The position numbers were made by a program, and so were the translations under genes. This document shows, in pieces, positions 9,093 through 18,028 of a DNA stretch of 64,000 bases; position 1 is the first letter of the stretch, and each line of letters starts with the position of its first letter. Origin of the DNA: Ancylomarina longa. GTDB lineage: Bacteria > Bacteroidota > Bacteroidia > Bacteroidales > Marinifilaceae. Where the stretch lies: positions 1 through 64,000 of the forward strand of contig NZ_RJJX01000016.1 of assembly GCF_003996985.1 (NCBI RefSeq), written 5' to 3'. The notes under the pieces are model-generated. The model was not told the origin of the DNA, ran no database searches, and worked only from the letters and a program-made list of their open reading frames with translations.

Positions 9093-9125
9093 AAGAAAAG
9101 GACCTAAATTAGGTCCTTTTCTTTT
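9092..9125. terminator. Bidirectional terminator between manC and gldN
   Basis: A long perfect inverted repeat (core GGACCTAA/TTAGGTCC, flanked by A-rich and T-rich arms) lies between convergent stop codons. T runs follow the hairpin on both strands, so it can serve both manC and the gld operon. Confidence 0.85.
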
Positions 9126-9136
9126 CAGTTTTTATA

Positions 9137-9982
9137 TTAATATTCCCATAAATCGTGTTCGTAGGTGAAAATTTCATTTTTAATTCTTTCCGACTCGAGC
9201 ATAGAATTTATTCCCACAGTATATTCACTAATACCACGATTATTGTGAACATTAGACACTTGCGTAATAAAACTAGTAAAACGTCTTTTCATAAATAAAT
9301 CATCAAAAGAATATCTTGCTGCGTCATTATGAGGATTAAACACCTCGTGCGTAGCTAACAATGGTCTAGCTTCCGGGAAATAAACCCAAAAAAGTTGTTT
9401 TTGCTGAATTCCATCCATAGCAGTATCTCCATCCTTTAGATATTCTCTAATTGGACAAAGACCAATAATACGAACTTGAAGTGTAGAGGTTTGCTTATCG
9501 AAAAACCACTGTTCTTTCACCATAAGTCTTTTCACATCATCTGTGTGCATCTCACCGGGTATGATTTTTTCCTCTAATTCCCCAGTCAAACGATTTCTTT
9601 GCATTATGGTATCGTTTTGAGCATCAAATTTTGATCGAATTTGATCTACCGTCATGGGAACCTTGAATTCATCATCATTAGTATCATATGCTGTTAATCC
9701 TTCGTTCTCTATTCCATAGATTAACAAATCGATTAAACTATAACGATCGTCTTGTGGTGTAGTTGGATAATAAATAGGAAGATTCATTTTTTCTCTCAAA
9801 TCAATAATCCGCCAAACCAATTTCGACCACATCACATCTGATTCACGAATATTTGCAAAAGGAATTGGCTTTCGATTTGCAATATGATTTTTGGTATAAA
9901 CGCTTGTAGCATTTGTCTGTGCTTCTACATTAAAAGTACAAAACAACGCTAAACCAATAATTAGTAATAAGCTTCTTTTCAT
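9137..9982 (-). CDS. gldN: T9SS component GldN
   Basis: GldN (PorN) forms the periplasmic ring attached to the outer membrane with GldK in the type IX secretion system. The start at 9982 gives a clean Sec signal (MKRSLLLIIG to VEAQ); an in-frame ATG nine codons upstream exists but would bury the signal. The mature protein has the family core with DVMWSKLVWRIIDLREKMN and the conserved EQWFFDKQTSTLQVRIIGLC segment. It is the last gene of porP-gldKLMN and ends at the terminator shared with manC. Recognition rests on family features plus gene order. Confidence 0.92.
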   Translation of the reverse strand: MKRSLLLIIGLALFCTFNVEAQTNATSVYTKNHIANRKPIPFANIRESDVMWSKLVWRIIDLREKMNLPIYYPTTPQDDRYSLIDLLIYGIENEGLTAYDTNDDEFKVPMTVDQIRSKFDAQNDTIMQRNRLTGELEEKIIPGEMHTDDVKRLMVKEQWFFDKQTSTLQVRIIGLCPIREYLKDGDTAMDGIQQKQLFWVYFPEARPLLATHEVFNPHNDAARYSFDDLFMKRRFTSFITQVSNVHNNRGISEYTVGINSMLESERIKNEIFTYEHDLWEY

Positions 9983-10039
9983 GTGTTTATGATTTTCAAA
10001 TTTTACCACAACGAACGATTCGTCATCAATAAATTTTTA

Positions 10040-11590
10040 TTACTGTATTCTAAATACAATTGCAGGCAAATTTCTAGTAACCCCGTCAGGACCTACAGCT
10101 CTAATATCTTCTATATAAACTTTTTGATTTCTTTTTAAATTCCGAAACATTCCAATTTGTTCTTTTGAGAAAAGATCGGAACGCGAAGCCTGATCAACAG
10201 TAAATCCTTTTATGATGGTTGAAACTGTGAATCCCGTAATTTTAAACTTCAAATCAAAATCAAAATTATCCATTACAGCATCAACACCATTTTGTGCTAA
10301 TAATAAGTTCTTCTTGATTTTACCACCATTTAAACCAGCAACTTTAGCCAAAGGATCCGGAATTGGTTTGACTCTAAAATCAACCGTGCGCAGAGGTCTC
10401 CACTCATCGTCAAATCTAGCTTCTACTTTTACCTTTGCAAGTCTACCAACAACTTTAGGTTTAGCTATATAGTCATTACCTCTCTTCACAAGGCTTCCAT
10501 TAGTCATACTCGCACGTACCCGATCAGAAGAAAATCCAGGTGCTGAAATACTAACAGGATTATCTAATCCCACATAAAAAACATTCATTTTTGTAGGGGA
10601 AACAACAACATTAGGTTCTGCCACTATATATTCTGCCTCAAACTCATATGGTTTTTCTATACCAGAAGGTGATTTGTAGGTTATTACTCCACCCCATTTT
10701 ACCGGACCAACTTTATTTGCAGGAGCAGTATATAAACCGCGCCCATTATCATCAAAATCCTTTAGTTCTCCCTTACGATCAATTACGATTTTTGGATTTT
10801 GAGTAGTATCAACAGCAGCTAAGAAAACTTGAGCCTTGTAAGTATCCCCTTTCAAAATATAATTTGATGGAGCATAAACTTCAGCTCTTAGCTTATTAAA
10901 TTTATAAGATTCGGCCTCAATTTGATTAAACAAGTAATTTACAACATCCGATTCGGTATTACGGATATCCACCTGCATTTTAGAGAGTAGTGTAATTGCT
11001 CCAATTAATGGAGTATGTGAAAATTGCTTTGATTCCCATGTATAACTTGGATCATCTTTTCGCTTCTTATGAGGTTTTGAAGTATCCAAAGTTTCTTGAA
11101 TTGCAAACCGAAGTCTTTCATCTTTTTCATCAACCATGCCCAAAACAAGTTCCCTAAACCGAACAATTGCATCCTTCAATTTTTTGCCTTGTCCTAAAAC
11201 AATCATAACCGCAGCAGGAACGTCAATATTAGCCTTATCCTGAATATGTTTCATATCGTAATCCTCACCATCAGCGGTTCGGACGATACGTTTTTTCAAG
11301 ACTTCAATTAAATTATATACGCTATCAGACTCCAAACGAACTTTTTCTGAAGATTTCCATGCATCCCTTACTTTATTTGGATTAGCATCAAGTGCAATTT
11401 TAAAATCAGAATATTTAATTTTTGTCTTCTCCTCAAAAGTCTGGACCGTTTTTGCAAGACCATTATCAATGGTAGTGAAAACATCCAACACTTCATCCGA
11501 TACATTTATCGCCAACATTGCTGTTAGAAATAAATACATCATTCCAATCATCTTTTGCCGCGGCGTTTCTTTACAATTCGTTGCTCCCAT
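10040..11590 (-). CDS. gldM: T9SS motor component GldM
   Basis: GldM (PorM) forms with GldL the proton-driven motor of the type IX secretion system and spans the periplasm to the GldKN ring. The 516-residue protein has a single N-terminal membrane helix (about residues 14-31, beginning KMIGMMYLFLTAMLAINV) and a long periplasmic part of one helical domain followed by Ig-like beta domains (D2-D4), as in the known family. Length matches the family (about 510-520). The gene lies between gldL (23-bp gap) and gldN, a fixed order in Bacteroidota. Confidence 0.94.
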   Translation of the reverse strand: MGATNCKETPRQKMIGMMYLFLTAMLAINVSDEVLDVFTTIDNGLAKTVQTFEEKTKIKYSDFKIALDANPNKVRDAWKSSEKVRLESDSVYNLIEVLKKRIVRTADGEDYDMKHIQDKANIDVPAAVMIVLGQGKKLKDAIVRFRELVLGMVDEKDERLRFAIQETLDTSKPHKKRKDDPSYTWESKQFSHTPLIGAITLLSKMQVDIRNTESDVVNYLFNQIEAESYKFNKLRAEVYAPSNYILKGDTYKAQVFLAAVDTTQNPKIVIDRKGELKDFDDNGRGLYTAPANKVGPVKWGGVITYKSPSGIEKPYEFEAEYIVAEPNVVVSPTKMNVFYVGLDNPVSISAPGFSSDRVRASMTNGSLVKRGNDYIAKPKVVGRLAKVKVEARFDDEWRPLRTVDFRVKPIPDPLAKVAGLNGGKIKKNLLLAQNGVDAVMDNFDFDLKFKITGFTVSTIIKGFTVDQASRSDLFSKEQIGMFRNLKRNQKVYIEDIRAVGPDGVTRNLPAIVFRIQ

Positions 11591-11613
11591 TTCAGCTCAG
11601 CTTGATTGTTAAA

Positions 11614-12648
11614 TTAGTTTTTTTTCTTAAAATCCATTGCACTCAACATATTTCCATAAATGGTATTTAGTGCTGTTAAATTCTGATTTAGTTGCTCTGT
11701 TTCTTTACGATACGTTTGAGCATTTTCCAATGTTGCAGTTAGTGTTTCCAATACTTTGTCTAAATCCTTATGGACATTTTTAGAATTATTTATCTGTTCA
11801 TTGCTATGTTTTAACTGTAATTCGTATAATGCATTAAGAGAGGAAATATTTTTATTTAACCCTTCCATTGAATCATTAAAATTGCCGCTATTCTTTGAAA
11901 TTTTCTCGAAATCTGTCTGTAAAATTTTATCAATATTCTGATAAGCTCCCAAAAGTTTATTTCCAGATTTGTTAACTTTTTCTGCAAAATTCTGCCCTGA
12001 CGACAATACAGTTGACGCAGCATCTTGATATTTATTAGCTAAGTCTGCAACTGAGTGATCCATCTTATTTGTGAAATTCTTTCCTGAATTAGCAATAACA
12101 TCTGCAGTTTCCTGATAGGAAGTTCCAAGTTTTTGAGCGGAATTTGTCAATTCTTGAGTAGAATCAACATATTTTTCTGAAAATTGTCCAACAGATTCGG
12201 AAGCTTTATGCAAGCTTTGAACATATCCATCAGTAGCATGTGCAGCATCAGATAAATTAGATAAATTCTCAGCTGCATTTGATAGTTTAGCCAGTCCTTG
12301 GCTTAAATGAGATAATTTATCAGGCTGAACACTCATTTTTTCCAATAAAGCTTGAAGTTGTTCCAAGCCTTCAACCTGAACACCACCTCCCATTTGTTGT
12401 TTCGGTTCCAAACCGATTAATTCAGGATACACTAAACTCCAGTCGGGTTGCTCGTGCGGTGGTTCAAATGCAGAAAAGAAAAAGATAATTGCCTCAGTAA
12501 TCATACCTGCTGCAAGAAAGTAGCCTGCCATAGGATAGTGTTGAATTTTAAAGAGTGCACCAATCAATACAACGGAAGCCCCCCAACCATACACATATCC
12601 CATAAATTTTTTCCATTTTGGTGATTGTACAAGTTCAGTAATATTCAT
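11614..12648 (-). CDS. gldL: T9SS motor component GldL
   Basis: GldL (PorL) is the inner-membrane ion-channel partner of GldM. Two transmembrane helices lie in residues 14-62 (YGWGASVVLIGALFK and GYFLAAGMITEAIIFFFSAF), with a conserved Glu (E52) in the second helix that suits the proton path and the FEPPHEQPDWS loop behind it. The rest is a long Ser/Asn/Gln-rich cytoplasmic coiled-coil region with repeating 'SxxNFxxKxxxS' patterns (about residues 150-230). At 344 residues it is longer than many homologues, mostly through this coiled coil. Confidence 0.93.
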   Translation of the reverse strand: MNITELVQSPKWKKFMGYVYGWGASVVLIGALFKIQHYPMAGYFLAAGMITEAIIFFFSAFEPPHEQPDWSLVYPELIGLEPKQQMGGGVQVEGLEQLQALLEKMSVQPDKLSHLSQGLAKLSNAAENLSNLSDAAHATDGYVQSLHKASESVGQFSEKYVDSTQELTNSAQKLGTSYQETADVIANSGKNFTNKMDHSVADLANKYQDAASTVLSSGQNFAEKVNKSGNKLLGAYQNIDKILQTDFEKISKNSGNFNDSMEGLNKNISSLNALYELQLKHSNEQINNSKNVHKDLDKVLETLTATLENAQTYRKETEQLNQNLTALNTIYGNMLSAMDFKKKN

Positions 12649-12697
12649 ACTCGAGTTTTTTTGAATAAGGTCTTAAAATAAATAGATTACCAGTAAA

Positions 12698-14032
12698 TTA
12701 TTTACCTAAATGAGTTCTTACGCAGCGGAATCCAATATACGATTTAGCTGTATCTTGATATTCATACGTTCTGGTAGCACATTGCAAATAATATCCTATA
12801 TCCTTCCATGATCCACCTCGAATCACTTTTCTTTTCAAAGCTGGAGGATCATCTGGCAATGCATTGTATTCATAATTTGGATTCATATCGTGCGTAAATG
12901 AATAGGCGGATTCATCATATGCACCTGATGTCCATTCTGCAACATTACCTGCCATATCGTATAGACCAAATTCATTTGGTTCATAACTACCAACAGGAAG
13001 AGTTACTAGTCCACCATCGTCTACGTAATTTCCACGAAGTGGTTTAAAATTCGCAAGAAAACAGCCTTTATCATTTCTTGTATAAGGACCTCCCCAAGGA
13101 TACATGTTCAAAGCCAATCCACCTCTAGCGGCATATTCCCATTCTGATTCCGTAGGCAATCTATAGTCCTGCACTGGATAATCACCTTCCGCTTTTAATG
13201 CTGAGTTGTGAAAACGTGTTCTCCAAATACAAAAAGCCGTAGCCTGTTTCCATGATACCCCTACAACGGGATAATCATCATAACCTGGATGCCAAAAATA
13301 TTGTTTGGTCCAAGGATCATTATACGAATAGGTGAAATCCTGTATCCAACATAGAGTATCCGGATAAATATTAAGAGCCTCCTTCATTATAAAGGAAGAT
13401 CTGTCTTCAATTTTTTTACGGCCTCCCTTATAATCATCCACCATGCCTTCATACTCACCAGTTTCGTAATTATAACGATTAGATTTTTTTGCTGCCTGTT
13501 TTAAGTCAACCCACTCGTACTGATACTTCAATTTACGAGAATCTATTTCTTTATTTCTAAAGAATCGTTCCTGAGCAGGCAAATACATCTCATCTAAAAT
13601 TTCAGTATATTCCTCATTATCCCACTCTAACTTTTCATCCCAGTTGATAAAAGGAGGGTCAATAGGATTTCCATTTTGATCCTCAGCAATTAGAAACTCT
13701 TCAAACTGTTGTCCTAATAATTGGCGTGCGATTGAATCCCGAACCCAATTTACAAATTGACGATACTCATTATTTGTAATCTCCGTTTCGTCCATCCAAA
13801 ATGATTCCACAGAAACCGTTTTTGCGGTTGCATTCAATGCCCAAGCAACATCCTGATCATTTGGTCCCATTGTGAAACTTCCTCTTGGCACCGATACCAT
13901 TCCATAAGGTTTAGGTTCAAACCATTTTCCTCTTTGGCCAGCACCAACAAGCTCTCCGTTACCAGTTCGTTTTCCACAACTGGACAAGAATAACAAAACA
14001 GTTACACAAAGTATTGTAAGTAATTTATTCAT
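12698..14032 (-). CDS. gldK: T9SS ring lipoprotein GldK
   Basis: GldK (PorK) is an outer-membrane lipoprotein that builds the large periplasmic ring with GldN. The start at 14032 gives a signal ending LFLSSC; an upstream in-frame ATG at 14059 is less likely. The body is a formylglycine-generating-enzyme (sulfatase-modifying factor) fold: VPRGSFTMGPND near residue 46, ESFWMDETEITNNEYRQFV, YRLPTESEWEYAARGG and the terminal RGGSWKDIGYYLQ...GFRCVR. In this family the fold is structural and the catalytic cysteines are not expected. First of the four gld genes after porP. Confidence 0.94.
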   Translation of the reverse strand: MNKLLTILCVTVLLFLSSCGKRTGNGELVGAGQRGKWFEPKPYGMVSVPRGSFTMGPNDQDVAWALNATAKTVSVESFWMDETEITNNEYRQFVNWVRDSIARQLLGQQFEEFLIAEDQNGNPIDPPFINWDEKLEWDNEEYTEILDEMYLPAQERFFRNKEIDSRKLKYQYEWVDLKQAAKKSNRYNYETGEYEGMVDDYKGGRKKIEDRSSFIMKEALNIYPDTLCWIQDFTYSYNDPWTKQYFWHPGYDDYPVVGVSWKQATAFCIWRTRFHNSALKAEGDYPVQDYRLPTESEWEYAARGGLALNMYPWGGPYTRNDKGCFLANFKPLRGNYVDDGGLVTLPVGSYEPNEFGLYDMAGNVAEWTSGAYDESAYSFTHDMNPNYEYNALPDDPPALKRKVIRGGSWKDIGYYLQCATRTYEYQDTAKSYIGFRCVRTHLGK

Positions 14033-14074
14033 AGTGGTTTTATAATGCGTGCTATGCACAGATTTTTAATGTTT

Positions 14075-15007
14075 TTATAAAAATCGAATACTCTTATATT
14101 TTTGTTTTCGGCCAGCAATTTTAGTATTGAATCTATAAGCTAATAGAAATTCATGAGAACCTTTTGCAATTTTGGATATAGATACATCGTAAGCATATCC
14201 AATCTGAATTCCATTACTAAACAAAGTTCCAATCATTCCAACAATAGCATCATCGATCCTATATGAAACGCCTGCCCAAATCTTTTTATTGTACCTTATA
14301 TTTGTGTTTATATCAATTTGAGAAACTACTGCATCGGTTTTATAAAATACGGATGGCAATATTTCCCATGAATCAGTCAATTCGTATCTATAACCTGCCA
14401 TAGCATAGTAATGTCTCGATAGATAAATTTCAACAGACTCACTATATCCTATATTTGGTTTTGTAAGATGCGTTACGGAAGCACCCACATAAAGGTTATC
14501 TGTTTGATAAAAAATTCCCAACCCAGAATCAAAAACCATCTTACTTCCATCTACCGAAGTAGATCCTAAATCTTGTTCTATGCTAGTGTATTCATCACCA
14601 TCCGGAACAAACCATTCCCCTTTTAAGGCATTATTTTGAAATCCAAAACTAAGCCCAAAAAATAATGAGCCTGAATTTAGTTTTTTTTGATATGCGTAGC
14701 TAAATCGAATTCCAGTATTTTTCTCCAGTCCCAATTCGTCTCGAATAATACTTAAACCTATTCCATGACTTCTTCCTGCAAAATGAACAGGAGTGCTTAA
14801 ATTAAAAACAGTTGTCACAGGGGCATTATCAAATCCAACCCATTGCTGTCTATTAATTGCCGATGCCACAATTTCCTCTTCAGCACCTGCAAACGCAGGA
14901 TTTACAGACAATATATTAAACATATTCTGACTAAATTGCGGGTCTTGTTGCGCCTTTAAATTAAAGCCTAAACAGGTTATTATTATGAAGAAAAATAATT
15001 TTTTCAT
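14075..15007 (-). CDS. porP: PorP/SprF family T9SS outer-membrane protein
   Basis: The protein of about 310 residues belongs to the PorP/SprF family of outer-membrane beta-barrels that link the type IX motor to surface substrates. The signal peptide (MKKLFFFIIITCLGFNLKAQ) is followed by the family opening QDPQFSQNMFN...NPAFAG and many amphipathic strands. It opens the operon porP-gldKLMN, 42 bp ahead of gldK, and the adjacency supports the assignment. An ATG three codons upstream (15016) is an equal alternative start. No consensus promoter is evident upstream. Confidence 0.9.
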   Translation of the reverse strand: MKKLFFFIIITCLGFNLKAQQDPQFSQNMFNILSVNPAFAGAEEEIVASAINRQQWVGFDNAPVTTVFNLSTPVHFAGRSHGIGLSIIRDELGLEKNTGIRFSYAYQKKLNSGSLFFGLSFGFQNNALKGEWFVPDGDEYTSIEQDLGSTSVDGSKMVFDSGLGIFYQTDNLYVGASVTHLTKPNIGYSESVEIYLSRHYYAMAGYRYELTDSWEILPSVFYKTDAVVSQIDINTNIRYNKKIWAGVSYRIDDAIVGMIGTLFSNGIQIGYAYDVSISKIAKGSHEFLLAYRFNTKIAGRKQKYKSIRFL

Positions 15008-15016
15008 GAAAGACAT

Positions 15017-15330
15017 TATTGCTCAGTAATGTTCAAAAACTGTGAGGAGTAAAGTAAATAAAAATAAATATTCCTTACAAGTTTTATCAGAGGTTCAGGC
15101 ACTTTTATCAACATTTATCATTTATCTATTTCTAAAATATTAATGAACTAAATACATTAAGCTAAACAAATTTTAACCTTTTAAAAAAAAACAAAATCAC
15201 ATTAGCTTATTGAGAATGTAATCCTTATTTACGATGTTTTTATTATTTTGTTAATGAAATTTTACTTTTTAAAAATTGAATTAACAATAATACTCTCCAT
15301 TCAAAACTGAAATATTGCTACATTCCAATA
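15017..15330. other. AT-rich leader of the T9SS operon
   Basis: About 310 bp of very AT-rich sequence between porP and the topA terminator. It includes an A tract around 15182-15191. I found no open frame, strong hairpin or full TAnnTTTG match toward porP; it most likely holds the operon promoter in a form I cannot resolve. Confidence 0.5.
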
Positions 15331-15366
15331 AAAAGGGGCTATCCACACCCTGAACAGCCCCTTTTC
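15331..15366 (-). terminator. Intrinsic terminator of topA
   Basis: Inverted repeat AAAAGGGGCT (15331-15340) and AGCCCCTTTT (15356-15365) with a 15-nt loop, 17 bp below the topA stop. On the minus strand the stem ends in a T run. Confidence 0.75.
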
Positions 15367-15382
15367 TTTTTTTATATTTTTT

Positions 15383-17818
15383 TTATTTTTTAGCTTTTGA
15401 CGTCTTTTTTACTGCAGAAGCCTTCTTTGTCGTAGTCTTTTTTGTTGCAGAAGTTTTCTTTATAGTAGTCTTTTTAGCCGTGGTCTTTTTAGTCACCTTA
15501 CCAGTTTTCTTTTTCGGACTACTTTTAATTATCTTCAAACATTCTTCATAAGTTAATGCTTTAGGATCTTCAATATCTTTAGCAAGTCTATAATTTTCTT
15601 TATTATAAGAAATATAAGGACCCCATCTACCATTTAATATTTGAAGTTCGGCATCTTCCTCAAATGACTTAATATGCTTCAATCTGTCTTTTTCTCTTTT
15701 TTCCTCGATGAGAATAATTGCTCTCTCTAAATCAATTTCCATCGGATCATCGATATCTTTCTTAAGAGATGCAAATTTACCATCGTGACGCACATAAGGA
15801 CCGAAACGCCCAATAGCTACAACAACTTTTTTATCCTCATAAACGCCTAAATCCCGTGGCAACTTGAATAAATCAATTGCTTCTTCCAATGTTATAGTTT
15901 CGAGATGTTGTCCTATTCTCAAACTCGCAAATTTCGGGGCTTCTCCTTCTTTATCTGCTGGTGTCTCCCCTAATTGAGCCATCGGACCATACCTTCCAAT
16001 TCTAACCAATATCACCTTTCCTGTTTTTGGATCCTCTCCTAAAATTCTCTCCCCGGTTGATCTTTCCGACTTTTCTAATGTATTTTCAACATTATCATGA
16101 AATGGATGATAAAATTTAGCAATCATTTCATGCCAAATTAATTTACCTAAAGCGATATCATCAAATTCTTTTTCCACATCAGCGGTGAAATTATAATTCA
16201 TGATATTAGGGAAATATTTACTTAAAAAATCAGTAACAACCATTCCTATATCAGTAGGGAATAATTTTTTCTTCTCAGCTCCAGTAATTTGAGTTTTAAC
16301 AGATTCTGAAAGTGAATTATATTTTAAAGTGATAATTTCGTATTGACGCTCCTGTCCATCTCTGGATTCTTTTACAACATAACCCCTATTTTGGATTGTT
16401 GTAATTGTTGGAGCGTAAGTAGAAGGTCGACCAATCCCCAACTCCTCTAATTTCTTCACCAAACTTGCTTCGGTATATCTTGGAGCTTTATAAGTGAAAT
16501 TCTGAGTTGCATTTATTAATTCTGCCTCTAGAATATCCTGAACTTTAACATTTGGCAATAAGGTTTCTTCCCGCTTTTGATTTTCATCATCCGAAGATTC
16601 CATATATACTTTCAAGAAACCGTCAAATTTAATCATTTCTCCACTGGCAATAAATTGCTTGCCATTTGTAGAAATACCTATTTTTATATTGGTTTTTTCA
16701 AGTTTAGCATCACTCATTTGAGAAGCGATGGTTCTCTTCCAAATAAGATTATAAAGTCTAATTTCATTGGATTCCCCGCTTATTTGTTCTCTATTTAGGT
16801 AGGTGGGGCGAATAGCCTCGTGAGCTTCCTGTGCTCCTTTATTTTTAGTTTTATATTTTCTAATCTTCACATACTCCGCACCATGAAGTTTGGTAATTTC
16901 CTCTTTAGCTGCGACCAAAGCTGTATCTGCTAAATTTACCGAATCGGTTCTCATGTAAGTGATATTTCCTGCTTCGTACAATCGTTGTGCTATTGTCATT
17001 GTTTGCGAAACCGAAAAGCCCAACTTTCTACTTGCTTCCTGTTGTAATGTAGACGTTGTAAAAGGAGCTGCAGGCTTTCTAACAGCAGGTTTTTTCTCAA
17101 TTTCAGCCACTTTGTAAGATGCGTTTTTACAACTTTCCAAGAATGCCAATGTTTCTTCTCTGGTAGAAAATCTCTTAGGAAATTCTGCCTTTAAAGTCTT
17201 AACGATTCCATTTTCTTCTATAATTGTAAAGTTAGCTGCCAGCTTATAAAAAGATTCTGCCTTAAAAGCGATAATTTCACGTTCTCTTTCCACAATTAAG
17301 CGAACAGCAACAGATTGCACTCTACCAGCTGAAAGTTGTGGTTTCACCTTTTTCCAAAGAACAGGTGAAATTTCAAAACCAACCAAACGATCCAGAATTC
17401 TTCTTGCTTGCTGAGCATTAACAAGATTCTCATCAATTTGACGTGGATTTTGAATAGCATTCAGAATCGCATCCTTCGTGATCTCATGAAAAACAATTCT
17501 TTTTGTATTTTCCTTTTTAAGCTTAAGTACCTCAAAAAGATGCCATGCAATAGCCTCTCCCTCGCGGTCCTCATCAGATGCTATCCAAACTGTCTGAGCA
17601 TCTTTTGCTAATTTTTTAAGTTCTGCAACTACCTTTTTCTTATCGGTAGAAACAATATATTTTGGTGTGAAATTATTTTGAATATCAATTCCAAAATCCT
17701 TCTTCTCCAAATCCCGAATATGACCAAAGCTGGACTTCACCACGTAGTCTTTTCCTAAAAACTTCTCGATAGTTTTTGCTTTTGCCGGGGACTCAACTAT
17801 TACTAAATTCTCTACCAT
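15383..17818 (-). CDS. topA: DNA topoisomerase I
   Basis: Type IA topoisomerase that relaxes negative supercoils. The start at 17818 gives MVENLVIVESPAKAKTIEKF, the family N-terminus; the frame runs 28 codons further up but without family similarity. Present are the TOPRIM acidic motif (SDEDREGEAIAWH), the catalytic Tyr in NITYMRTDS, and the QEAHEAIRPT motif. The C-terminus has no Cys4 zinc fingers; instead three GRxGPY-type repeats (near 620-760 of the frame) are followed by a roughly 45-residue Lys/Thr/Ala tail resembling a histone H1 tail, probably a nonspecific DNA grip. Single gene with its own terminator. Confidence 0.95.
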   Translation of the reverse strand: MVENLVIVESPAKAKTIEKFLGKDYVVKSSFGHIRDLEKKDFGIDIQNNFTPKYIVSTDKKKVVAELKKLAKDAQTVWIASDEDREGEAIAWHLFEVLKLKKENTKRIVFHEITKDAILNAIQNPRQIDENLVNAQQARRILDRLVGFEISPVLWKKVKPQLSAGRVQSVAVRLIVEREREIIAFKAESFYKLAANFTIIEENGIVKTLKAEFPKRFSTREETLAFLESCKNASYKVAEIEKKPAVRKPAAPFTTSTLQQEASRKLGFSVSQTMTIAQRLYEAGNITYMRTDSVNLADTALVAAKEEITKLHGAEYVKIRKYKTKNKGAQEAHEAIRPTYLNREQISGESNEIRLYNLIWKRTIASQMSDAKLEKTNIKIGISTNGKQFIASGEMIKFDGFLKVYMESSDDENQKREETLLPNVKVQDILEAELINATQNFTYKAPRYTEASLVKKLEELGIGRPSTYAPTITTIQNRGYVVKESRDGQERQYEIITLKYNSLSESVKTQITGAEKKKLFPTDIGMVVTDFLSKYFPNIMNYNFTADVEKEFDDIALGKLIWHEMIAKFYHPFHDNVENTLEKSERSTGERILGEDPKTGKVILVRIGRYGPMAQLGETPADKEGEAPKFASLRIGQHLETITLEEAIDLFKLPRDLGVYEDKKVVVAIGRFGPYVRHDGKFASLKKDIDDPMEIDLERAIILIEEKREKDRLKHIKSFEEDAELQILNGRWGPYISYNKENYRLAKDIEDPKALTYEECLKIIKSSPKKKTGKVTKKTTAKKTTIKKTSATKKTTTKKASAVKKTSKAKK

Positions 17819-18028
17819 TTCGTATCTTTGCTTTGGAAAGTTTAGGTTAAATTTTTTGCAAAGTAAAACAATAAGCTTCCTAAGTTCAAAATTTTGTGGC
17901 ACTTATTTTTTGTTTAGATACTAAGTAAGCAACTAAAAAAACAGAATATCGGTAAGAAAAACCAGAAATTTTAGTTCGAATATTATTTGCTATTTTTACA
18001 GCTCAATTCTAAGTAATGAAAAGAAAAA